A stretch of DNA of 18,848 bases, from assembly GCA_005880805.1 (NCBI GenBank), contig VBFZ01000166.1, positions 1 to 18,848 on the forward strand, read 5' to 3'. Every line of letters begins with the position of its first letter. The first letter of the stretch is position 1. Made by a program: the position numbers and the translations under genes. This document shows positions 6,694 through 13,057 of this stretch, piece by piece. The notes under the pieces are model-generated. The model saw only the letters and a list, made by a program, of their open reading frames with translations, was not told the origin of the DNA and ran no database searches. Source of the DNA: Chloroflexota bacterium. GTDB taxonomy: Bacteria > Chloroflexota > Limnocylindria > Limnocylindrales > CSP1-4.

Positions 6694-8871
6694 TTACTTG
6701 ATGAGCCCCAGGTCGCGCGCACGGTCGACCGCCGCGTCACGGGAGGGGACGTCCAGTTTCCGATAGATCGATCGCAGGTGCGAGTGGATGGTGTTGTAGG
6801 AGACGAATAACCTGCGTGCAGCCTCGCGATTGGAGACCCCGCTGGACACCGCGAGGATCACCTCGACCTCCCGGCTGGTGAGCGCCTCCATCCCCGGTCC
6901 GGCTTTCGGAGCTGCGCGTCGACCTCGACCGACCCCGAGCACCCCGGGATCGCGCGCCGCATCGATCATCGCGTTTGCTTCGTCCAGGGCGGCTCTCGCA
7001 TCAGCTCGCCGTCCGAGGGCTCGAAACGCGGCGGCGAGCGGGAGCAGAACCTCGGCCAGGGCCAGTGGCTCGCCGAGAGCGCGGATGGTTGGCAGGGCCT
7101 CAGAGAGGAGCGATTCCGCCGTGGCGACATATCCCCGCCGCAGGAGCACCGCACCGAGGGCGACTCGCGCGTAAGCCGCAGTCGGCGTTGGCGTCAGCTC
7201 ATGGGCATCGGCGATGTCGATCGCCTCGCGAGCCAGTCGCTCGGCAAGCGCCGGGTCCCCGATCTCGAGCTCGATCCGGGACAGAAGGGCCCGGGACCCG
7301 ATGGCATCCATCCACATCGACAACGCGCTTGCGAGCTCGGCGCCCGTCCGGAGCGGAGTTTTTGCCTCCTCGAACCGGCCCGCGCGGACCAACGCGAATC
7401 CAAGCTGGACGTGCACCGTGATGCGCCACGGCGAATCCCGCGTCGCCTCCAGTTCGAAAGCGCGTCGCGCCGCTGCCAGCATGGCCCCAACGTCCCCGCC
7501 GGGGAAGGCCGCCCCGATCAGGGCCGCGGTGGCCTCGATGGAGTTGGCCCCGTCGGGCAGAGGACTGACCTCTGGCGCGGCCATCGCGGACGAAAGCGCG
7601 AGGTCGCCTTCGGCGTGACGACCGAGGAAGTGCATCGTCCATGCCTTGACGACCCCGAGGCGTCGATCCGTGGCAATGGCCCCAGCGCCGATCGCATCCA
7701 ACCATCCGAGAACGGTGGCAATCCGTCCCCATTCGATCTGGCGCAGGTAGTTCTGGCCGATCAGGCGGGCCGCGAAGTCGGTGTCGCTTGCCGCGATCGC
7801 GTGTTCGATCGCGCGGTCCGGATCCTCTGCGCCCGCATACCACTCCGCCGCGCGACGGTGGAGGAGAGGCAGCTTTTCCGGCTCCCGTCGGGTCAGCTCC
7901 GTGCGCAGCAGCTCGGCCAGCAGCGGGTGATAGCGGTACCACTCGCGACGCTCGTCGAGGGGGGCGATGAACACGTTGGCGCGTTCCAGGTCCATGAGCC
8001 GCTGGCCCGAACCGGACTCCCCGGTGAGCACGTCTGCAAGCGGCCCGCAAATCGTGTCGACGATGGACGTCGCGAGCATGAACTGCAGGACATCCGCGCG
8101 AAGGGCCATGAGGACCTGCTCGGTCAGATAGTCGATGACGTGGCGGTTGGAGGCGCCGAAGGTCTGGACGAACTGGCGCGGGTCTGCGCTTTCATGGAGC
8201 GAGAGGTAGGCGAGGTACAGCCCGGCGGGCCAGCCTTCGGTCCGTTCGTGGAGCACCGAGATGGCGCGACGATCCAGAGCCAGTGCAAGGCTGCCGTTGA
8301 GGAACTCACGGGTCTCATCCAGGTTGAACTGGAGATCGGGAGCCCGAAGCTCCATGAGCTCGCCTGCGGCTCGGAGCCGCGCAATATTCAGGGGTGGATC
8401 CCACCTGGTGGCGATCACGAGCTGGACCGTCCGGGGAGTCAGCTCGATGAGGCGGCTTACCTGGGCGTGGCAGTCCTCGTTCGTGATGAGGTAGTAGTCG
8501 TCGAGGACGAGAACGAGCTCCTCGCCAAGGGATTCGAGCGCGGCCGCCAGCGCCCCCGCGGGGTCGGGTGCCCGGGCGGCTGCGGTGAGGCTACTGACCG
8601 GCCCATCGGAGGATGCCGCGGAGGCGACCGCAGTGGCGATGTAGGCCCACAGCACGGCGCGATCGTTGTCCTGTGCGTCGAGCCGCACCCATGCAAAGGG
8701 ACGCGGATCGGTCGCGGCCCATTCGGCCAGGACGGTCGTCTTGCCGAAGCCTGGCGGGGCGACGAGCAGGGCGAGAGCGGGACGTGCGGACCCAAGGCGG
8801 TCGCTCAGGCGACGCCGGCGGACCGAGGTCGACCGGACGGCCGGCGGGTGAAGCTTGGTCGTATGGAGCAT
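6694..8871 (-). CDS. MalT-like LuxR-family ATPase transcriptional regulator (copy 1)
   Basis: A 725-residue STAND-type regulator, built as an N-terminal P-loop ATPase, a long helical (TPR-like) sensor and a C-terminal LuxR helix-turn-helix. Walker A is APPGFGKTT (about 38-46) and Walker B is LVLVLDDYY (about 119-127). The ATPase/winged-helix part carries ATSIVDTICGPLADVLTG and WYRYHPLLAELLRTEL. The alanine-rich helical repeats follow. The DNA-binding domain spans about 664-725 (LTSREVEVILAVSSG; SNREAARRLFVSYNTIHSHL). MalT-type proteins use ATP and an inducer to switch from monomer to DNA-binding oligomer; the inducer here is unknown. ATG 8871 fits the family N-terminus (MLHTTKLHPP). ATG 8901 and an upstream start at 9060 are also in frame, and no start has a properly spaced ribosome site. 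A second, diverged copy lies at 13058-15232. Confidence 0.92.
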   Translation of the reverse strand: MLHTTKLHPPAVRSTSVRRRRLSDRLGSARPALALLVAPPGFGKTTVLAEWAATDPRPFAWVRLDAQDNDRAVLWAYIATAVASAASSDGPVSSLTAAARAPDPAGALAAALESLGEELVLVLDDYYLITNEDCHAQVSRLIELTPRTVQLVIATRWDPPLNIARLRAAGELMELRAPDLQFNLDETREFLNGSLALALDRRAISVLHERTEGWPAGLYLAYLSLHESADPRQFVQTFGASNRHVIDYLTEQVLMALRADVLQFMLATSIVDTICGPLADVLTGESGSGQRLMDLERANVFIAPLDERREWYRYHPLLAELLRTELTRREPEKLPLLHRRAAEWYAGAEDPDRAIEHAIAASDTDFAARLIGQNYLRQIEWGRIATVLGWLDAIGAGAIATDRRLGVVKAWTMHFLGRHAEGDLALSSAMAAPEVSPLPDGANSIEATAALIGAAFPGGDVGAMLAAARRAFELEATRDSPWRITVHVQLGFALVRAGRFEEAKTPLRTGAELASALSMWMDAIGSRALLSRIELEIGDPALAERLAREAIDIADAHELTPTPTAAYARVALGAVLLRRGYVATAESLLSEALPTIRALGEPLALAEVLLPLAAAFRALGRRADARAALDEANAMIDAARDPGVLGVGRGRRAAPKAGPGMEALTSREVEVILAVSSGVSNREAARRLFVSYNTIHSHLRSIYRKLDVPSRDAAVDRARDLGLIK

Positions 8872-9251
8872 GGGCCCGGCTGGGCCGACAGGCTCGGGCA
8901 TCCTCCGGCCTGGATGCCGCGCTCTTGTAGACACGCGCTGCGCCCCCCGCGCGCTCGGCAATGTGTCCCGGCGTTTCCGCCGTGATGGATTACGGAGACG
9001 GTTCCCCGATCTCGACTCCGCGCGGTTGGCGCGCCTACCGTCCTCGCGGCCCACCGGCATGCGCCCCAGAGCAAATGCCGTCGCGACCGCACGGTGATGG
9101 AGGTCGCTCCCGCCGCGAGAGCTGCGAGCTCCACCCTAGGGTCACCGACGCGAGGTGACGGCTTCGATATGTTCTCCCGCCCCCAGAGGCGTGGCGCCAC
9201 CATACACCTTGGTGGACTGGTAAGGAAGAATTAACCAGAATTCGTGACAAT
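8872..9251. other. Intergenic stretch upstream of the first MalT-like gene
   Basis: About 380 bases between the MalT-like start and the stop of the small tail-anchored protein. The MalT-like frame stays open to 9060 but the extension is arginine-rich and not family-like. The part next to the small gene (9221-9255) is markedly A+T-rich compared with the rest of the window. A hairpin (9197-9215) is listed separately. The MalT-like promoter is presumably within 8872-9196, but I cannot point to its boxes. Confidence 0.45.
9197..9215 (-). terminator. Possible terminator after the small tail-anchored protein gene
   Basis: CCACCA (9197-9202) and TGGTGG (9210-9215) form a 6-bp stem with a 7-base loop, 36 bases past the stop codon on the minus strand. 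An A+T-rich stretch lies on the gene side, not the downstream side, so the assignment is weak. Confidence 0.35.
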
Positions 9252-9626
9252 TTACGCACGGGATGCAATCACGAGTCCGATGAGCACCAGGAAGCCGAGC
9301 CACGTGCCGGCTGTCTGGACCTGGCGCCAGCGGCGGAGGACCTCCGGGTCGTGGATCAGAGGGCGCTGACCTTCGTCAGCCGCCCGGACGACGGCCCGGC
9401 CGTTCCCATTAGCGGAAGGCGCCTCGGGCGGCGTTCGCGACTCCCCGGCGAACCACAGGAGCCACTGGCCTGAGCCGTCGCTGAACACCAGCAGGTAGCC
9501 CGGGTGGTCCACGACCGGGCTTTGCGTCGAACGGCTAACGGCTGCCAGGTTGACCGCCCAGTGGCCGGGCGCCTTCCCGTTTCCCGAGCTTTCGGCCGAC
9601 TCGAATTGCTTGCGCGCATACGCCAT
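9252..9626 (-). CDS. Small C-terminally membrane-anchored protein of unknown function
   Basis: A 124-residue protein starting MAYARKQFES at ATG 9626, supported by a GAGGGG about eight bases upstream; the frame is open to 9716 but that extension lacks support. The first 60 residues include 'PGYLLVFSDGSGQWLLWF', a compact beta-like hydrophobic segment. A polar linker (about 62-100) follows. The last 20 residues, GTWLGFLVLIGLVIASRA, form one membrane helix at the extreme C-terminus (about 105-121). This topology is tail-anchored, with the N-terminal part probably cytosolic. I do not recognise the family. It is divergent from the DUF6325 gene and lies upstream of the MalT-like gene on the same strand, separated by about 380 bases. 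Confidence 0.68.
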   Translation of the reverse strand: MAYARKQFESAESSGNGKAPGHWAVNLAAVSRSTQSPVVDHPGYLLVFSDGSGQWLLWFAGESRTPPEAPSANGNGRAVVRAADEGQRPLIHDPEVLRRWRQVQTAGTWLGFLVLIGLVIASRA

Positions 9627-9707
9627 GGGCCACCCCTCATTCGCTGGCGCGAAGCGTTCAGCTGAGCCTTCCGCAGAGCAATGGCTGGCGCCCCCCTCGT
9701 GACCGCG

Positions 9708-9895
9708 GGCGGGCACGCGCGGAAGCGCGTGCCTGCCATGTTGGAGGCGTCGCCGCGGCGCGCCTCACCACCGGTTGCGGCCACCCCCAAATCGCGGGTG
9801 GGCGTGCCCCATTGCCCGGGCTCCCACGAGCAATCAGGCTGCGAATCGGCAGCCCCTGAACGGGCTGGTGAGCAGCAGGTCGCCGGTCTCCGGCG
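9708..9895 (+). other. Hairpin-rich region before the DUF6325 gene, possible structured leader
   Basis: A row of inverted repeats precedes the DUF6325 ribosome site. A 13-bp stem with one G-U pair (9708-9720 with 9725-9737) closes on the four-base loop GGAA, a GNRA-type loop when read on the plus strand. Next come GAGGCG/CGCCTC (9744-9749, 9761-9766) around an inner CGC/GCG pair, then CCACCC/GGGTGG (9781-9786, 9796-9801). These are followed by GGCTGC/GCAGCC (9837-9842, 9849-9854), which overlaps an alternative AGCCC/GGGCT (9851-9855, 9862-9866). The last is CGCCGG-TCT-CCGGCG (9881-9895), ending two bases before AGGAG. No gene is supported here. A structured mRNA leader is inference; G+C-rich DNA forms chance hairpins easily. 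Confidence 0.4.
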
Positions 9896-9908
9896 CCAGG
9901 AGTCGAAA

Positions 9909-10367
9909 GTGTCGATTGGGCCGGTGGAGCTCCTCGTACTGAAATTCCCAGGTGAGCGGGTCGGCAGGAACGTGGCGGGGTCGCTCCAGGACCTCGTCCA
10001 GACTGGGCTGATCCGGGTGATCGACCTCGTCTTCGCGAGAAAGTCGGGAACGAATGGAGTCCAGGTCCTGGAGCTGCACGAGTTGGAGGACGAGGACTCG
10101 GGGATGATCGAGCCGCTCGTCGCCGATATCACCGGTTTTCTCAACGGCGATGACGTCGAGAAGCTCACCGTGGCCATGGAGCCCGGCTCGTCGGCCGCAA
10201 TCATGCTCTTCGAGCATGCGTGGGCCAAGAATTTTGCCGACCAGGTCGCGGCCGCGCACGGCGAGGTCGTCCTGGCCGAGCGGATTCCCAGGGCAGTCAT
10301 CGATGAGCTCGTGAGGGCACACGAAGAGGAGCCGGCGTCGATGGCCGCCCCGGCGGGCGTCCGCTGA
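9909..10367 (+). CDS. DUF6325 family protein
   Basis: A 152-residue soluble protein of the DUF6325 family; its function is not established. The N-terminal stretch GPVELLVLKFPGERVG (about 4-19) and 'GLIRVIDLVFARK' (about 33-45) are typical. The C-terminal half has EPGSSAAIMLFEHAWAKNFA (about 91-110) and GEVVLAERIP. I chose GTG 9909 because AGGAG (9898-9902) stands six bases upstream and homology starts there; the open frame upstream to 9681 is arginine-rich and unsupported. The stop is 13 bases before the SHOCT gene, so the two are an operon; DUF6325 and SHOCT genes are commonly paired. The protein resembles the two flanks of the DUF1269 protein at 4399-4881 with its glycine-zipper removed. 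No membrane segment or signal peptide. Confidence 0.88.
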   Translation: MSIGPVELLVLKFPGERVGRNVAGSLQDLVQTGLIRVIDLVFARKSGTNGVQVLELHELEDEDSGMIEPLVADITGFLNGDDVEKLTVAMEPGSSAAIMLFEHAWAKNFADQVAAAHGEVVLAERIPRAVIDELVRAHEEEPASMAAPAGVR

Positions 10368-10380
10368 AAGGAGAACCAGG

Positions 10381-10737
10381 ATGATGCGACGTGGCATCGG
10401 CCGGCGTGGGCCCGGCGTCGTCGGGGTGATGGCCCGAACCGCCGTGGTGGCCGGGACGGCGACCGCTGTCAGCGGGCGGGTGGCCAGGCGGCAACAGGGG
10501 CAGTTGCAGGAGGAGCAGGCCGCTCAGCAGAGCCAGGGTCAGCTCGAGGACGTTCAGTCCCAGCTGAACGAGCTCCAGGCGCAGCAGGCTCAGGCTGCGG
10601 TTGCGGGTGCGGCAGCCCAGCCGGCAGGCGGACCGGACATCGTCGCGCAGCTCAACCAGCTCAGCTCCCTCAAAGCCGCCGGCGTGCTGAACGACCAGGA
10701 ATTCGAGGCCGCCAAGGCCAAGCTGCTGGCCGGCTGA
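10381..10737 (+). CDS. SHOCT-domain protein with glutamine-rich coiled coil
   Basis: A 118-residue protein with three parts. First is a short basic N-terminus with a weakly hydrophobic helix (about 13-31) that may touch the membrane. Second is a glutamine-rich coiled coil (about 38-72, 'QLQEEQAAQQSQGQLEDVQS' and on). Third is the SHOCT domain at the C-terminus (about 87-117, ending GVLNDQEFEAAKAKLLAG). SHOCT motifs are thought to drive oligomerisation. ATG 10381 has AAGGAG (10368-10373) seven bases upstream; a second ATG follows at once. It is the downstream partner of DUF6325, and a possible hairpin terminator follows at 10750-10770. Confidence 0.87.
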   Translation: MMRRGIGRRGPGVVGVMARTAVVAGTATAVSGRVARRQQGQLQEEQAAQQSQGQLEDVQSQLNELQAQQAQAAVAGAAAQPAGGPDIVAQLNQLSSLKAAGVLNDQEFEAAKAKLLAG

Positions 10738-10749
10738 TCGACCACCAAA

Positions 10750-10770
10750 GCCGATCGAGGCGCTCTCGGC
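10750..10770 (+). terminator. Possible terminator after the DUF6325-SHOCT operon
   Basis: GCCGA (10750-10754) plus GAG (10757-10759) pairs with CTC (10763-10765) plus TCGGC (10766-10770), an 8-bp stem with a 2-base bulge and 3-base loop, 12 bases past the SHOCT stop. No T-run follows. Confidence 0.35.
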
Positions 10771-10854
10771 GAACTCGTTCTAAGCTCTAGGACGCAGAGG
10801 GGTGCATCGGCTGTGGTCGTGCCGTATGCGAGAGGTTGAGGCGGGGGCTTTGCA

Positions 10855-11643
10855 TTGACTGTTGCCGATCACCGACATTCGTCGGCGTCAATCGGAACCG
10901 CGATCGCGCGCGCACGAAGCGCGCAGCGCCACTCGGCGCAGCGCCACTCGGGGGAGGCCGCGTCCGGTCGCGACGCTCCAATTCGCGTCGCGCTGGCGGA
11001 CGACTCCTTCCTGATGCGCGAGGCACTCCAGGAGGTCCTGGCACCTGTCGAAGACCTGGACGTCGTCGCATCCTTCGCCGACGGTGACTCGTTGCTGGCC
11101 GCCGTCGACGCCGATCCGCCTGACGTGGTGATCGCCGACATCCGGATGCCGCCGACCGGCGACCAGGAGGGGATTCGGGTCGCCCGGGAGCTGCGCGAGA
11201 CCCACCCTGACGTTGGGGTTGTGGTGCTCAGCCAGTACGCCGGAGCGGGCTATGCCCTCGCGCTCCTGGAAGACGATGCTGCCGGCCGTGGCTACCTGCT
11301 GAAGGAGCGGGTCCACGATCGCGGCGAGCTGCTCTCGGCGATCGAGGTCGTTGCCCAGGGCGGCACGACGATCGATCCGAGCCTGATCCAGGACCTGCTC
11401 GCCGCCGACCGGCAGCGCCACGACTCGCCCCTCAACGACCTGACGCCCCGCGAGCGCGAGGTGCTGGGCGAGATGGCCGAGGGCAAGAGCAACGCCGCCA
11501 TCGCCGAATCGCTCGTCCTCACGAAGCGTGCCGTCGAGAAGCATGTCGGGGCGATCTTCGCGAAGCTGGGGCTCGAGGACGACGAGGTCGTCAGCCGCCG
11601 GGTCACGGCCGTGCTCCTCTTCCTGGCCGCAACGCGGACCTGA
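10855..11643 (+). CDS. NarL/FixJ-family response regulator
   Basis: A two-domain cytosolic response regulator of up to 262 residues. The receiver begins at IRVALADDSFLMREAL (about 43-58) with acidic pair Asp49/Asp50 and phosphoacceptor Asp95 in VVIADIRMPP. It also has Ser126 and Lys150 (GYLLKERV), so all activation residues are present. The LuxR-type helix-turn-helix is about 196-240 (LTPREREVLGEMAEGKSNAA, then SLVLTKRAVEKHVGAIFAKL). The first 42 residues have no homology. The only in-frame start before the receiver is TTG 10855, since a stop lies 18 bases upstream of it. The N-terminal part contains a perfect 15-bp tandem repeat. A possible kinase partner by type is the NarL-type kinase at 5659-6540, but the two are not adjacent. 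The rearranged receiver gene follows after 151 bases. Confidence 0.92.
   Translation: MTVADHRHSSASIGTAIARARSAQRHSAQRHSGEAASGRDAPIRVALADDSFLMREALQEVLAPVEDLDVVASFADGDSLLAAVDADPPDVVIADIRMPPTGDQEGIRVARELRETHPDVGVVVLSQYAGAGYALALLEDDAAGRGYLLKERVHDRGELLSAIEVVAQGGTTIDPSLIQDLLAADRQRHDSPLNDLTPREREVLGEMAEGKSNAAIAESLVLTKRAVEKHVGAIFAKLGLEDDEVVSRRVTAVLLFLAATRT
10921..10950 (+). repeat. 15-bp perfect tandem repeat in the response regulator N-terminus
   Basis: GCGCAGCGCCACTCG occurs twice in direct succession (10921-10935 and 10936-10950), keeping frame and giving AQRHS twice. It lies before the receiver domain, in sequence with no homology. Confidence 0.85.
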
Positions 11644-11794
11644 CAGCCGAACCAGCCACGATCCGGCGGGGCGGGCCCGCGCGCAAGGATGCGGGTGGGC
11701 GCCATTGGCCCAACGAGCCGGCCCGCCCACGCTCCTCCTGAAACTCATGACCCGTGCCCTGGAATCGACGACGCGCGGAGAGTCGAGGCATGCG

Positions 11795-12265
11795 GTGTCC
11801 ACTGTGAGGGTTCTCACGGTCGACGATCACGCATCCTTTCGCAGCACCGCCCGGGCGCTCGTCGCAGCGACCGAAGGCTTCGAGGTTGCCGGTGAGGTCG
11901 CGACCGGAGAGGAAGCGGTGGCGGCGGTCGAAAGGCTCCATCCGGACCTCGTGCTGATGGACGTCCGACTGCCCGGGATCGACGGCTACGAGGCAACACG
12001 CCAAATCTCGCGAATCCGCCCCGAGGTCGTGGTCGTGCTCGTCTCGGCCGTCGACGATCACGCATCCTTTCGCAGCACCGCCCGGGCGCTCGTCGCAGCG
12101 ACCGAAGGCTTCGAGGTTGCCGGTGAGGTCGCGACCGGAGAGGAAGCGGTGGCGGCGGTCGAAAGGCTCCATCCGGACAGATGCCTGCGGGCTCGGATCC
12201 GGACCCCTGCCCGCGCCATCCACCTCCCGCCGCGACCGCCGCACGCTGATCCCGACACAGCGTAG
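11795..12265 (+). CDS. Receiver-only response regulator disrupted by an internal 129-bp duplication
   Basis: A 156-residue product, started at GTG 11795 (GAGG at 11785-11788, six bases before); ATG 11747 is an alternative. Residues 4-85 are a standard CheY-like receiver front: VRVLTVDDHASFRSTARALV with Asp10/Asp11, phosphoacceptor Asp56 in LVLMDVRLPGIDGYEATRQI, and Ser84 in VVVVLVSAVD. At the point where the last strand and conserved lysine should follow, the sequence jumps back to VDDHASF. Residues 86-128 repeat residues 9-51 exactly. A 28-residue proline/arginine-rich tail follows, unlike any receiver. The second copy has the acidic pair but no phosphoacceptor. No output domain is present. 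As it stands, the receiver fold is incomplete, so activity is doubtful. Possibilities are a broken gene, a recent rearrangement or a misassembly. Confidence 0.75.
   Translation: MSTVRVLTVDDHASFRSTARALVAATEGFEVAGEVATGEEAVAAVERLHPDLVLMDVRLPGIDGYEATRQISRIRPEVVVVLVSAVDDHASFRSTARALVAATEGFEVAGEVATGEEAVAAVERLHPDRCLRARIRTPARAIHLPPRPPHADPDTA
11819..11947 (+). repeat. 129-bp direct repeat, copy 1
   Basis: Bases 11819-11947 recur without a single difference at 12050-12178. The period is 231 bases (77 codons) and the unit is 43 codons, so frame is kept. The unit codes from VDD of the receiver through HPD. Confidence 0.97.
12050..12178 (+). repeat. 129-bp direct repeat, copy 2
   Basis: Identical to 11819-11947. 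The flanks differ immediately on both sides: base 12049 is C against G at 11818, and 12179 is A against C at 11948. Confidence 0.97.
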
Positions 12266-12303
12266 TCGCACCTCCGGCTGCGCAGCCATCGGAGGACACG
12301 AGC

Positions 12304-12570
12304 ATGGATATCCGCTCTGAAGCCAGGCGCCTGACCAATCTGGCGACGGTGCTCGTATGGATCGGCTGGATTGGGGTCGCCTATGCCCTGATCTCGGGAA
12401 TTTTCTGGTGGATCGATCTCGCCAACAGCCGGGCGTTCAACCTCGTCCAGGCGCTCGGGCTTTCGCTCTCCGCGATCGGCGGCCCGATCTTCCTCGCATT
12501 GATCGTCGCGGCGGTCGGGCACTTCATGCGGCTGTTCGCCATGTACGCGGGCAGTCATGCGACGACCTGA
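12304..12570 (+). CDS. Small two-helix membrane protein of unknown function
   Basis: An 88-residue protein with a charged N-terminus (MDIRSEARRL) and hydrophobic helices at about 13-37 (NLATVLVWIGWIGVAYALIS and on) and about 50-76 (LSLSAIGGPIFLALIVAAVG). The loop between them is short and contains 'IDLANSRAFN'. ATG 12304 has GGAGGA about nine bases upstream. No family is recognised. It is followed 42 bases later by the DUF7144 membrane protein, probably in one transcription unit. Confidence 0.78.
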   Translation: MDIRSEARRLTNLATVLVWIGWIGVAYALISGIFWWIDLANSRAFNLVQALGLSLSAIGGPIFLALIVAAVGHFMRLFAMYAGSHATT

Positions 12571-12612
12571 GCCGCAGCCACTCGAACGGTAGATCCACGG
12601 GGGTCTGATCCG

Positions 12613-13020
12613 ATGGCCAGCTACGAAGCCACTCCCGCCAGCTCGCCGTCCAGGTGGGCACTGGGGGGCCTCATCTTCGCGGGCACGATCCTGGTGATCG
12701 CCGGGACCTTCCAGGCGCTTGCCGGCCTCAGCGCACTCCTGAACGGGGCGTTCTACGTCGTCTCCGACAACTACGCCTTCCGCGTCGACGTGACGACCTG
12801 GGGCTGGTTCCACTTGGTGCTCGGCGTGGTCATGGTCGCGGGAGGAGCGGCCCTTTTTGCCGGCCGCTCGTGGGCGGGCGTGCTGGCGATCGTGGTTGCG
12901 GTGGTCAGCGCGATCGCCAACTTCCTGTTCATTCCCTACTACCCGTTCTGGTCACTGCTGGTCATCGGGCTGGACTTCTGGGTCATCTGGTCGGTTACCC
13001 GCCCGGGGGTGTACGGGTAG
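12613..13020 (+). CDS. DUF7144 family membrane protein
   Basis: A 135-residue integral membrane protein with four predicted helices (about 17-40, 58-80, 84-106 and 108-128). The features match the DUF7144-type family, which has no known function: 'GTFQALAGLSALLNGAFYVV', then 'TWGWFHLVLGVVMVAGGAAL', then AGRSWAG, and finally 'ANFLFIPYYPFWSLLVIGLD' with a terminal VIWSVT. The conserved WGWFHL and YYPFWS motifs are clear. ATG 12613 is preceded by GGGGG about nine bases upstream. It lies 37 bases before the second MalT-like gene, so the two may share a transcript. Confidence 0.85.
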   Translation: MASYEATPASSPSRWALGGLIFAGTILVIAGTFQALAGLSALLNGAFYVVSDNYAFRVDVTTWGWFHLVLGVVMVAGGAALFAGRSWAGVLAIVVAVVSAIANFLFIPYYPFWSLLVIGLDFWVIWSVTRPGVYG

Positions 13021-13057
13021 AGGACCCGGAAACCGCAGCCCCTGAAGCTCGCTCGCT

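Noticed and set aside
7201..8985. 594-codon open frame on the plus strand
   Set aside because: It is the exact antisense of the MalT-like gene, whose Walker motifs and helix-turn-helix are clear. The plus-strand product has no recognisable domain; long antisense frames are expected in G+C-rich DNA.
9221..9255. Promoter in the A+T-rich patch (TTGTCA on the minus strand)
   Set aside because: No -10 box at 16-18 bases could be found, and the patch sits at the 3' end of the upstream gene.
9681..9908. 76-residue N-terminal extension of the DUF6325 protein
   Set aside because: It has no homology. GTG 9909 has a well-spaced AGGAG, and the extension would cover the hairpin cluster.
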